The position numbers were made by a program, and so were the translations under genes. Shown piece after piece: positions 1-6,577 of a DNA stretch of 12,043 nucleotides. The DNA comes from Prevotella sp. UBA3294 (lineage in GTDB: Bacteria > Bacteroidota > Bacteroidia > Bacteroidales > Bacteroidaceae): positions 4,589 through 16,631 of the forward strand of contig DETG01000119.1 in NCBI GenBank assembly GCA_002361535.1. The letters run 5' to 3'. The notes under the pieces were generated by a model. That model was not told the origin of the DNA. It saw nothing but the letters and a program-made list of their open reading frames with translations, and did not search any database. Within the stretch, counting starts at the first letter, position 1. Every line of letters starts with the position of its first letter.

Positions 1-1231
1 CGGGTAGGGCAGAGGTGTTCTTCAGCACCTTAGCAGCAGCGAGGAACTGTCCACGCTCGATATTCTTGATAAACGATGGAATATTGATGTTCACAGGGCA
101 TCCTTCCACACAGGTTGGCTTAGCGCAGTCGAGGCATCTCTTTGCCTCTGTCATGGCCATCTCCTTGGTAAGTCCAATATTCACCTCTTCTGTTCGTGTT
201 GTTGCACGATACACGGGATCCAGTTCGGGCATGATAACACGTTCGATTTGTGTGCGTTCCTTGGGTTTCATCGATGCACGCAGTTCCTTTCGCCATTCAG
301 CGTTACGGTCGGTGAGAACCTCTATGGTATCGTTGGTAGGATCGTTATCCATCACGATATCAGAAGACTCAGGATGTTTGGCATCCTCCGTATTATCTGA
401 GTTGTCTGAAAGATGCTCTTCAAAGTGCGCGAGTTCTTCTTGCTCCTCTCGCTTGAAAGTACCCATGCGCTTGAACATCTCGTCCCAATCAACAAGAGCA
501 CCGTCGAACTCAGGACCGTCGATACAAACGAACTTCGTCTTGCCACCGATGGTCAGTCGGCAGGCACCGCACATACCCGTGCCATCCACCATAATGGTGT
601 TCAAGCTCACTTCACAAGGGATGTTATGTTTCTGTGCCGTCAGGTTAGAAAACTTCATCATGATGGGAGGACCGATGGCAAACACCTTATCTACATGTTC
701 CTGTTCGATGAATTTCTCGATACCCACTGTAACAACACCTTTCTCTCCATAACTTCCGTCATCTGTCATAATGATTACTTCATCGGAACTCTGACGTACC
801 TTATCTTCAAGGATGATGAGGTCTTTCGAACGTCCTGCCATCACGCTTAGCACGCGATTGCCGGCTGCTTTCAGTGATTGGATGATAGGCAGCATCGGAG
901 CAACCCCCAATCCACCACCGGCACAAACCACTGTACCGAATTTCTCAATGTGGGTGGGATTACCTAACGGTCCTACGACATCTGTCACATAATCCCCCTC
1001 ATTCAACAGGCAGAGTTTCTTGGATGACAATCCAACCTGTTGTACAACAAGGGTAATGGTACCTTTTTCGATGTCGGCACCCGCGATGGTCAGAGGCATG
1101 CGCTCACCTTTCTTGCCGACACGTACAATGACGAAGTTTCCGGCCTTACGGCTCTTGGCAATCAGCGGTGCCTCAATCTCGAAGAGAAAGACCTTCTCTG
1201 AGAACTGTTCTTTTCTGACGATTCTATTCAT
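1..1231 (-). CDS. NfnAB-like fusion: PyrK-type NAD(P)/FAD/2Fe-2S subunit joined to a GltD-type glutamate synthase subunit (3' end outside window)
   Basis: Read from ATG at 1231 toward the left edge, 410 residues are visible and the frame stays open. Residues about 1-95 form a ferredoxin-reductase-type FAD domain (RMPLT flavin motif) and about 100-215 an NAD(P)-binding domain (CAGGGLGVAPML). An iron-sulfur segment follows with D216, C221, C224 and C236 (VDGTGMCGACR, then VCIDGP). After an acidic linker (about 258-345) comes the start of a GltD/NfnB-type domain with C366, C369, C374 and C378 (CLDCAKPTCVEGCP), a 4Fe-4S pattern. Annotation pipelines usually call this Bacteroidetes fusion 'dihydroorotate dehydrogenase B NAD-binding subunit / NADPH-dependent glutamate synthase'. 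The two halves match the small and large subunits of NADH-dependent ferredoxin:NADP+ oxidoreductase (Nfn) equally well. It is cytoplasmic and probably cotranscribed with serS: the gap is 46 bp and I see no promoter in it. Family is confident; substrate is not. Confidence 0.88.
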   Translation of the reverse strand, partial: MNRIVRKEQFSEKVFLFEIEAPLIAKSRKAGNFVIVRVGKKGERMPLTIAGADIEKGTITLVVQQVGLSSKKLCLLNEGDYVTDVVGPLGNPTHIEKFGTVVCAGGGLGVAPMLPIIQSLKAAGNRVLSVMAGRSKDLIILEDKVRQSSDEVIIMTDDGSYGEKGVVTVGIEKFIEQEHVDKVFAIGPPIMMKFSNLTAQKHNIPCEVSLNTIMVDGTGMCGACRLTIGGKTKFVCIDGPEFDGALVDWDEMFKRMGTFKREEQEELAHFEEHLSDNSDNTEDAKHPESSDIVMDNDPTNDTIEVLTDRNAEWRKELRASMKPKERTQIERVIMPELDPVYRATTRTEEVNIGLTKEMAMTEAKRCLDCAKPTCVEGCPVNINIPSFIKNIERGQFLAAAKVLKNTSALP

Positions 1232-1277
1232 AATGATTATCTTTCAGTGGGTGAGGATAATGTCACTCTTCACATGT

Positions 1278-2603
1278 TTAGTCAATGATATCGAACCCTG
1301 TATAGGGAATCAGGGCTTTAGGTATGCGTATGCCTTCTTCTGTCTGGTTGTTCTCTAAGAGGGCGGCCACGATACGTGGCAGGGCCAATGCCGATCCGTT
1401 GAGTGTGTGGCAGAGTTCAGTCTTCTTAGTATCTTCTCTACGATACCGGCATTTCAGTCGATTGGCCTGATATGTGTCGAAGTTTGATACCGATGATACC
1501 TCCAACCATCGACCTTGTGCCTCGGAATAGACCTCGAAATCGTAACAGATAGAAGAAGTGAAGCTTTGGTCACCGCCACAGAGCAGCAGGATGCGGTAGG
1601 GAAGTTCTAATTTCTTCAGCAATCCCTCCACATGTTCCAGCATCTCCTTGTGACTCTCCTTGGAGTGCTCAGGCTTGTCAATGCGCACAATCTCGATCTT
1701 TGAGAACTCATGCAGACGGTTCAGTCCGCGCACATCTTTTCCGTAACTTCCTGCTTCACGACGGAAACACTCCGTATAAGCGCAATTCTTGATGGGTAGA
1801 TCCTTCTCGTCAAGGATCACATCACGGTAGATATTCGTTACGGGCACCTCAGCTGTAGGGATGAGATAGAAGTCATCCACCTCACAATGGTACATCTGTC
1901 CTTCCTTGTCAGGCAGCTGTCCTGTACCATATCCTGAAGCTTGGTTCACCACCGTAGGCGGCATGATCTCTGTATAGCCGCTCTTGCGAGCCTCATCAAG
2001 GAAGAAGTTAATTAGCGCCCGCTGCAGTCTTGCTCCCTTTCCGATATACACAGGGAATCCAGCACCGGTAATCTTCACGCCAAGGTCGAAATCGATGAGG
2101 TTGTATTTCTTGGCCAGTTCCCAGTGAGGCAGCGGAGTGAAGCCCTCTGCGGCGAGCTTGGGATTAACGTCCCAGTTGCCAACGGTATCATTCTCTGTGC
2201 ACTCCTTGAGATTACTCTTTACTACGCGGTTATCTTCTGCCGCCTTTCCCTCAGGAACCTCATCATAAGGGATATTCGGAATCTGACAGAGCAGGGTTGT
2301 CAGTTCCTCCTGAGCCTTGCTCATCTGTTCCTCCAGTTGCTTGTTGGTCTCCTTCAGTTGGGAAACGGAATCCTTCACGGCATTAGCCTCTTCCTTCTTT
2401 CCTTCCTTCATCAAAGCACCAATCTGCGCGGCCATCTTCTTGGCTGCGTTCAGGTTAGCATCAAGTTGCTGTTGAGCCTCGCGACGACGCTTGTCAACGT
2501 CGAGTACTTGTTGAATGGCCTGTTTCGCATCCGCGAAATGCTTCTTTTCCAGACCTTTGATAACGCGTTCCGTATCCTCACTGATGAGTTTCAATGTAAG
2601 CAT
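1278..2603 (-). CDS. serS: Seryl-tRNA synthetase
   Basis: A 441-residue class II aminoacyl-tRNA synthetase that charges tRNA(Ser) with serine in the cytoplasm. Residues about 20-105 are the long Lys/Glu/Gln-rich antiparallel coiled-coil arm that grips the tRNA long variable arm. The catalytic domain shows the serine-binding T250-A-E252 motif, class II motif 2 (F280-RRE followed by GLNRLHEFSK) and motif 3 (NGSALALPR from residue 402). Length is normal for the family and nothing looks broken. The ATG at 2603 begins the conserved MLTLKLI N-terminus and sits about 32 nt downstream of the likely transcription start of the promoter at 2642-2672. It lies upstream of the NfnAB-like gene, probably in one transcript. 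Identification rests on full-length family resemblance and the motifs. Confidence 0.97.
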   Translation of the reverse strand: MLTLKLISEDTERVIKGLEKKHFADAKQAIQQVLDVDKRRREAQQQLDANLNAAKKMAAQIGALMKEGKKEEANAVKDSVSQLKETNKQLEEQMSKAQEELTTLLCQIPNIPYDEVPEGKAAEDNRVVKSNLKECTENDTVGNWDVNPKLAAEGFTPLPHWELAKKYNLIDFDLGVKITGAGFPVYIGKGARLQRALINFFLDEARKSGYTEIMPPTVVNQASGYGTGQLPDKEGQMYHCEVDDFYLIPTAEVPVTNIYRDVILDEKDLPIKNCAYTECFRREAGSYGKDVRGLNRLHEFSKIEIVRIDKPEHSKESHKEMLEHVEGLLKKLELPYRILLLCGGDQSFTSSICYDFEVYSEAQGRWLEVSSVSNFDTYQANRLKCRYRREDTKKTELCHTLNGSALALPRIVAALLENNQTEEGIRIPKALIPYTGFDIID

Positions 2604-2641
2604 AATATTTTGTTTTTTAATGTATAATCACAATATGGCTG

Positions 2642-2672
2642 CAAAGTTACGAAAAAACGAGAGCAGAACAAA
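2642..2672 (-). promoter_or_regulatory. Bacteroidetes-type promoter of serS
   Basis: On the minus strand there is a -33 TTTG (2672-2669), a 19-nt spacer and a -7 TAACTTTG (2649-2642). This fits the Bacteroidetes primary sigma consensus TTTG-N19-21-TAnnTTTG. It would place the transcript start near 2635, giving a leader of about 32 nt before the serS ATG. The -33 end overlaps an A/T palindrome-like sequence related to the 22-bp units at 3789-3876. Confidence 0.8.
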
Positions 2673-2788
2673 ACAAATTCATTTGTTTTTTTTGCCGAGT
2701 GCATTGTAAGTTGTTTAAAGTTACGATTATCTTCGTGGATGGCATCACCAGATGGTTAGCGTTGTGGATAAATCTCATGAATGCTTTA

Positions 2789-2821
2789 TAATAAGAAATC
2801 CCAACCTTGAGGAGGCTGGGA
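2789..2821 (-). terminator. Probable terminator after rplU-rpmA
   Basis: The stem TCCCA/TGGGA, an A/C mismatch and then CCT/AGG close over a short loop (2799-2821). Read on the minus strand it is followed by TTTCTTATTAT, an imperfect U-rich tract. It lies about 37 bp past the rpmA stop and before the serS promoter, where a terminator is expected. The imperfect U tract keeps confidence moderate. Confidence 0.55.
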
Positions 2822-2857
2822 CTCTATTGTTTGTTTGGAATAAGTTGTTTTGAATTA

Positions 2858-3130
2858 CTAGGCCTCTGCCTCCTCTGTTACAGGGATCACAGAAACCGTG
2901 CTCTTGTTGTTACGGCCTTTCTTGAAGTTCACAACACCGTCACAAAGAGCAAAGAGGGTGTCGTCCTTGCCGATACCAACATTGTTGCCTGGATTGTGGT
3001 GAGTTCCACGCTGGCGAACAATAATATTACCAGCAACACATTTCTGACCGCCCCAAATCTTCACGCCGAGTCTCTGAGCAGCACTCTCGCGTCCGTTCTT
3101 AGAACTTCCTACACCTTTTTTATGTGCCAT
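2858..3130 (-). CDS. rpmA: 50S ribosomal protein L27
   Basis: A 90-residue ribosomal protein of the large subunit whose N-terminus lies near the peptidyl-transferase centre. The start [16 protein letters not shown] is the classic mature-type L27 N-terminus, without the cleaved extension seen in Firmicutes. The core residues [35 protein letters not shown] and the C-terminal basic strand [12 protein letters not shown] are all typical, and the length is normal. The acidic tail EEAEA is short and variable in the family. It is the second gene after rplU with a 17-bp gap, the standard bacterial order. An AGGAGG ribosome-binding site 8 nt before the ATG supports this start. Confidence 0.97.
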   Translation of the reverse strand: MAHKKGVGSSKNGRESAAQRLGVKIWGGQKCVAGNIIVRQRGTHHNPGNNVGIGKDDTLFALCDGVVNFKKGRNNKSTVSVIPVTEEAEA

Positions 3131-3138
3131 TTCTTGTT

Positions 3139-3145
3139 CCTCCTT
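3139..3145 (-). promoter_or_regulatory. Strong Shine-Dalgarno site for rpmA
   Basis: Read on the minus strand, AAGGAGG lies 8 nt before the rpmA ATG, inside the 17-bp rplU-rpmA gap. Perfect Shine-Dalgarno sequences are uncommon in Bacteroidetes, and I see none of this quality before the other genes here. It confirms the rpmA start and suggests independent re-initiation on the rplU-rpmA mRNA. Confidence 0.75.
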
Positions 3146-3147
3146 TG

Positions 3148-3465
3148 TTAAGCGATTACTGATTTGATTTCAACCTGTGTGTACTGTTGGCGGTGTCCGT
3201 TCTTCTTGCGATAATCTTTACGACGCTTCATCTTGAAGACAATCACTTTGTCACCCTTCACCAGGGGAGCAATCACCTCACACACTACTTTTGCACCCTC
3301 TACAGTGGGTGTACCTACTGTGACAGCACCCTCGTTGTCAACGAGCAGTACTTTGTCAAATTCAACAGTTTGGCCTTCCTCCGCCTCACGGATGTGGTTA
3401 ATGAACAGTTTCTTTCCCTGTTCTGCCTTAAACTGCTGACCGTTAATTTCTACAATTGCGTACAT
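3148..3465 (-). CDS. rplU: 50S ribosomal protein L21
   Basis: A 105-residue large-subunit ribosomal protein that binds 23S rRNA. The N-terminus [22 protein letters not shown] and the C-terminal segment [23 protein letters not shown] are diagnostic of L21; the KKNGHRQ basic stretch is the RNA-binding signature. Length is normal and there is no damage. It is the first gene of the rplU-rpmA pair, with its own promoter at 3560-3591 and a leader of about 85-90 nt that contains a foldable two-part hairpin. That placement suggests feedback control of the pair by a ribosomal protein, which is inference. The ATG at 3465 follows an A/T-rich stretch without a Shine-Dalgarno sequence, as is usual for this phylum. 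Confidence 0.97.
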   Translation of the reverse strand: MYAIVEINGQQFKAEQGKKLFINHIREAEEGQTVEFDKVLLVDNEGAVTVGTPTVEGAKVVCEVIAPLVKGDKVIVFKMKRRKDYRKKNGHRQQYTQVEIKSVIA

Positions 3466-3488
3466 TATTTTATTTTAAACGGGTTTTT

Positions 3489-3536
3489 CCGCGAGGCGTG
3501 CATGCTTTCTGCTGCCACTTTTTCAAGCCTCCACGG
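3489..3536 (-). ncRNA. Candidate structured rplU (L21) mRNA leader
   Basis: Between the promoter and the rplU start the minus-strand RNA can form two stacked helices. The outer stem pairs CCG and GAGGC (3536-3527) with GCCUC and CGG (3497-3489), interrupted by a UG/G internal loop. The inner stem (3518-3498) pairs GUG, CA and GC with GC, UG and CAC around an AGAAA loop, with single bulged G and A. Ribosomal-protein leaders of this kind often bind the encoded protein. L21 leaders are known in Firmicutes; I cannot say whether this one belongs to a described family. Confidence 0.5.
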
Positions 3537-3559
3537 ACTACAAAATTATAAATCGGGCG

Positions 3560-3591
3560 CAAAGTTACTACATTTTCCGCCAACAACCAAA
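3560..3591 (-). promoter_or_regulatory. Bacteroidetes-type promoter of rplU-rpmA
   Basis: On the minus strand there is a -33 TTTG (3591-3588), a 20-nt spacer and a -7 TAACTTTG (3567-3560). It is an excellent match to the Bacteroidetes consensus and has the same -7 octamer as the serS promoter. The transcript would start near 3553. Confidence 0.85.
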
Positions 3592-4002
3592 TATTTCTGA
3601 GGGAAAATATCATTGTTTTGCAGTACAGATACTATTTTCTTGTTTAGTAACGTCCTTTTTATATCTTAACGAATGTGTTGACTTCACGTGGTAAAAGCTG
3701 TGCATACAACAGCATGATGCCATTGTAAATACGCTACTTTGGAATGTAAAAGATGTCTTATTGCCTTTTATAGACAATCACCTCCCATTACAAAACAATT
3801 TGTTTTGTTCTCTAAAATGACGTTTTTTACTTCCTAAAGTGACGTTTTTTCAAGTACAAAACAATTTGTTTTGTTCCACATACTATTAGTTCTTTTATTG
3901 GAGGCATAGTGTTTTTATCCTATCAACGATGGTTTTATCACTTGTAAAGTAGCTTCAGATCATCGTGTTTTATTAAAAAACATTAAAATTACGCTATTCT
4001 TC
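3592..4002. other. Gene-free divergent intergenic region
   Basis: About 410 AT-rich bases lie between the back-to-back promoters of rplU (minus) and the AraC-like gene (plus). I see no open frame with family resemblance, no tRNA and no promoter other than the two at its edges. The one clear structure is the 22-bp repeat array at 3789-3876. The rest (3592-3788 and 3877-4002) shows nothing I can name. Confidence 0.7.
3789..3876. repeat. Four contiguous 22-bp units, the outer two identical and palindromic
   Basis: Units occupy 3789-3810, 3811-3832, 3833-3854 and 3855-3876, with no bases between them. Units 1 and 4 are identical over all 22 bp and contain the perfect 19-bp palindrome acaaaacaatttgttttgt (3790-3808, 3856-3874). 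Units 2 and 3 share ctaaa(a/g)tgacgtttttt (3812-3828, 3834-3850), differing at one base in 17. All four have an A-run at positions 4-6 and a T-run around positions 15-18, so A/T tracts recur about every two helical turns. This suggests phased binding sites or bent DNA; the function is unknown. It lies about 150-200 bp from each flanking promoter. Confidence 0.85.
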
Positions 4003-4034
4003 TTGGAATTTGACCGTTTTTTTTCTTATATTTG
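4003..4034 (+). promoter_or_regulatory. Probable promoter of the AraC-like / DPP III operon
   Basis: A -33-like TTGG (4003-4006), a 20-nt spacer and a -7 TATATTTG (4027-4034) match the Bacteroidetes pattern; the -33 is one base off TTTG. Transcription would start near 4041. This excludes the in-frame upstream TTG at 4003 as a translation start and supports ATG 4066. Confidence 0.7.
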
Positions 4035-4065
4035 CGAGGTAATTTCTGGACTATCAATTATTATC

Positions 4066-4551
4066 ATGGGAAAATATAATATTACAGTAAAAAAAGAAAA
4101 GGAAGCAGCTTACCGCAATCTGGTGAGTCCTACCTTGATGGATGAGCTGAGGGAGAGAATTCTCAATATCATCCTCATTCAGAAGAAATTCAAGGATAAG
4201 GACTATTCCGCCAAACGGCTTGCGGAAGATCTTGGCACAAACACACGTTATATCTCGGCTGTTGTCAACGTGAGATTCCACATGAACTACACGTCTTTCG
4301 TCAATAAATTTCGTATTGAAGAGGCGATGACTTTGTTAGTGGACCGGCGTTATCGTGACTTGAATATGGAAGACATCAGTGACATGGTCGGATTTGCGAA
4401 CAGACAGTCGTTTTATGCTGCTTTCTACAAGTTTAACGGTATTACACCACGGGAGTATAAGGTTAATCATCTGCCGCCTCCGCCACCGGTTCAGCCTGAG
4501 GAGAAAAGTCCTAATCAGAAGGGCCGTAAGAAAGTAGAGAAAAAGGAATAA
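4066..4551 (+). CDS. Stand-alone AraC/XylS-type DNA-binding regulator
   Basis: The protein has 161 residues from ATG 4066. A longer reading from TTG 4003 would place the start inside the promoter and is rejected. Almost all of it is one AraC-type domain. The first helix-turn-helix is at about 47-68 (YSAKRLAEDLGTNTRYISAVVN). The second is at about 101-132, with the family signature DISDMVGFANRQSFYAAFYKFNGITPREYK. There is no N-terminal sugar-binding, receiver or membrane domain; only 24 Lys-rich residues precede the DNA-binding part. The tail (133-161) is odd: a run of five prolines, then a Lys/Glu-rich end. It is followed after 3 bp by the DPP III gene, so the two are almost certainly cotranscribed. 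Targets are unknown; the 22-bp array upstream is a candidate site. With no sensor domain, its signal or partner cannot be told from sequence. Confidence 0.88.
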   Translation: MGKYNITVKKEKEAAYRNLVSPTLMDELRERILNIILIQKKFKDKDYSAKRLAEDLGTNTRYISAVVNVRFHMNYTSFVNKFRIEEAMTLLVDRRYRDLNMEDISDMVGFANRQSFYAAFYKFNGITPREYKVNHLPPPPPVQPEEKSPNQKGRKKVEKKE

Positions 4552-4554
4552 ATT

Positions 4555-6519
4555 ATGCAAACGGATCCATTCTGTTACACAGATGAGCGTTTTGCCGACA
4601 TTCAGATGCTGAGATACCGCTTAAATGGGTTCTCGGCATTATCTTTACGGCAGAAACAGTTAGTATATTATTTATCGGAGGCTACGTTGTGTGGCCGTGA
4701 CATTACCTTCGATCAGTTTGGTAAATATAACCTGACGATCCGACAATTGTTGGAGTCGATCTATATACATTATGAGGGTGACAGGACATGTTCTGATTTT
4801 TTGGCATTGGAAGTTTATTTGAAACGTGTCTGGTTTTCCAATGGTATTTACCATCATTATGGTTGCGAGAAATTTGTTCCAGGTTTTAGCGCGTCGTATC
4901 TACAGGATGTGATTGACACCTTGGATGACTCCTTGTTGCCTCTGCAGAAAGGTCAGGACAGGGAGGCCTTTATCCGAGAACTATTTCCTGTGATGTTCCA
5001 CCCCGATGTGTTACCCAAACGTGTAAACAAGGCCCATGGAGAAGATCTGGTGTTGACCTCTGCATGTCATTTCTATGAGGAGGTTACCCAACAAGAGGTG
5101 GAACAGTTTTACAAGACAATGAAAGAACGCTACGCCAACGACCCGCAGCCTCCCTCTTTTGGCTTGAATTCTACTGTCGTGAAGCGTAATGGCATTATAC
5201 AGGAAGATGTGTGGCGGATAGGCGGACGCTATGGCAAAGCCATCAGCAAGATTGTCTATTGGTTGGGGAAAGCCCTTAATGTGGCTGAAGACGAAGGTCA
5301 ACGGCAGTATATCTCAACTTTGATAAAATACTATCAAACAGGAGATTTACGCGATTTTAATCAATATTGCATTGAATGGGTTGGTGAGCATGAATCGCGT
5401 ATTGACTTTATCAACGGATTCATTGAAGTGTATGGGGACCCACTCGGTATGAAAGGCTCCTGGGAGGGTATTGTGGAATACAAAGACCTGGAGGCAACGA
5501 AGCGTACGCGTTTAATCGCTGATAACGCTCAGTGGTTTGAAGATCATTCTCCCGTAGATCCCCGTTTCCGCAAGCCTCAAGTGAAAGGAGTGACGGCCCA
5601 TGTCATCTGTGCTGCCATGCTTGGCGGGGATGAGTATCCCTCAACAGCCATTGGCATCAACCTGCCCAATGCCGACTGGATCAGAGCGGAGTATGGTTCG
5701 AAGAGTGTTACCATCGGTAATCTGACAGAGGCTTACAACAAAGCAGCACGTGGAAACGGATTCAAGGAGGAGTTCGTTATCGATGACATAACGATCTCAT
5801 TGATAGAACGATATGGTGATGTGTGCGATGATCTGCACACCGATCTGCACGAATGCCTGGGTCATGGTAGCGGTCAACTTTTGCCTTCCACCGACCCCGA
5901 TGCGCTTAAGGCATACGGAAATACCATCGAAGAGGCACGTGCAGATTTATTTGGCTTGTATTACATTGCTGATACCAAATTGGTGGAATTGGGACTTACG
6001 CCCGATGAGGAAGCTTATAAAAGTCAGTACTACACTTACATGATGAATGGTTTGCTGACCCAGCTGACACGGATCCATCCCGGACATCAGATCGAAGAAG
6101 CTCATATGCGTAATCGCTCGTTGATAGCCCATTGGTGCATGGAGCATGGAAAAGATGATGGCGTGATGCAACTGGTGAGACGTGATGGAAAAACTTTCTT
6201 GAAAATCAATGACTATCGGAAATTGAGATTGCTCATTGCACAGCTATTGGCTGAGATCCAGCGCATCAAGAGTGAGGGTGATTATGAGGCAGCCCGCACT
6301 TTAGTGGAGCGCTATGCAGTGAAAGTTGACCCTGTAATCCATCAAGAGATCCTTTCACGTTACCAGAAACTGAATCTCGCACCCTATAAGGGATTTATTA
6401 ATCCAGTTATGATTCCTGTCTATGATGCTCAGGGAGAGATGATAGATGTGTCCCTCGACTATACAGAAGGATATGCTCAACAGATGCTCAGATATAGCAG
6501 GGAGTATGGGGGCGTTTAG
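4555..6519 (+). CDS. Dipeptidyl peptidase III (zinc metallopeptidase, family M49)
   Basis: A 654-residue enzyme expected to cut dipeptides from the N-terminus of short peptides. The M49 zinc site is intact: H432-E-C-L-G-H437 (the HExxxGH motif, with E433 as the general base) and E459-E460-A-R-A-D, where E460 should be the third zinc ligand. The Cys in HECLGH is the bacterial Bacteroides-type form; eukaryotes have HELLGH. Other family stretches include YLKRVWFSNGIYHHYG near residue 89 and the segment around IGINLPNADWIR. The N-terminus (MQTDPFCYTDERFADIQML) has no signal peptide or lipobox, so it is predicted to be cytoplasmic. The ATG is 3 bp after the AraC-like stop, with AAGGAA just before it. 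A role in peptide use or turnover is likely; physiological substrates are not evident. Confidence 0.95.
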   Translation: MQTDPFCYTDERFADIQMLRYRLNGFSALSLRQKQLVYYLSEATLCGRDITFDQFGKYNLTIRQLLESIYIHYEGDRTCSDFLALEVYLKRVWFSNGIYHHYGCEKFVPGFSASYLQDVIDTLDDSLLPLQKGQDREAFIRELFPVMFHPDVLPKRVNKAHGEDLVLTSACHFYEEVTQQEVEQFYKTMKERYANDPQPPSFGLNSTVVKRNGIIQEDVWRIGGRYGKAISKIVYWLGKALNVAEDEGQRQYISTLIKYYQTGDLRDFNQYCIEWVGEHESRIDFINGFIEVYGDPLGMKGSWEGIVEYKDLEATKRTRLIADNAQWFEDHSPVDPRFRKPQVKGVTAHVICAAMLGGDEYPSTAIGINLPNADWIRAEYGSKSVTIGNLTEAYNKAARGNGFKEEFVIDDITISLIERYGDVCDDLHTDLHECLGHGSGQLLPSTDPDALKAYGNTIEEARADLFGLYYIADTKLVELGLTPDEEAYKSQYYTYMMNGLLTQLTRIHPGHQIEEAHMRNRSLIAHWCMEHGKDDGVMQLVRRDGKTFLKINDYRKLRLLIAQLLAEIQRIKSEGDYEAARTLVERYAVKVDPVIHQEILSRYQKLNLAPYKGFINPVMIPVYDAQGEMIDVSLDYTEGYAQQMLRYSREYGGV

Positions 6520-6530
6520 ACTAAGCGTTT

Positions 6531-6568
6531 TAGTTCATAGTTCATAGTTCATAGTTCATAGTTCATAG
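6531..6568. repeat. Heptanucleotide tandem repeat (TAGTTCA)5
   Basis: Five perfect copies of TAGTTCA (6531-6565) followed by TAG sit in the 58-bp gap between the DPP III stop and the ATG at 6578. I find no promoter motif in the gap, so the downstream gene may be read through from the DPP III operon. Copy number of such repeats can change by slipped-strand mispairing, which would alter gene spacing without shifting a reading frame. Confidence 0.95.
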
Positions 6569-6577
6569 ATTAAGTTA

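Noticed and set aside
15..850. Overlapping plus-strand open frames opposite the NfnAB-like gene
   Set aside because: They show no family resemblance and are low-complexity Ser/Arg/Leu shadows of the strongly conserved minus-strand gene.
2700..2788. Possible second promoter (TAACTTTA-like on the minus strand near 2718) upstream of serS
   Set aside because: The -7 match lacks the final G and no TTTG sits at the right distance; the promoter at 2642-2672 is far better.
3789..3876. Two identical 22-bp repeats separated by 44 bp, possibly a minimal CRISPR array
   Set aside because: The intervening 44 bp is made of two near-identical 22-bp units rather than unique spacer, the repeat is a fully A/T-type palindrome shorter than usual CRISPR repeats, and there is no cas gene.
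4003..4065. N-terminal extension of the AraC-like gene from TTG 4003
   Set aside because: The extension overlaps the -33/-7 promoter elements at 4003-4034 and needs a rare start codon; ATG 4066 lies just after the expected transcript start.
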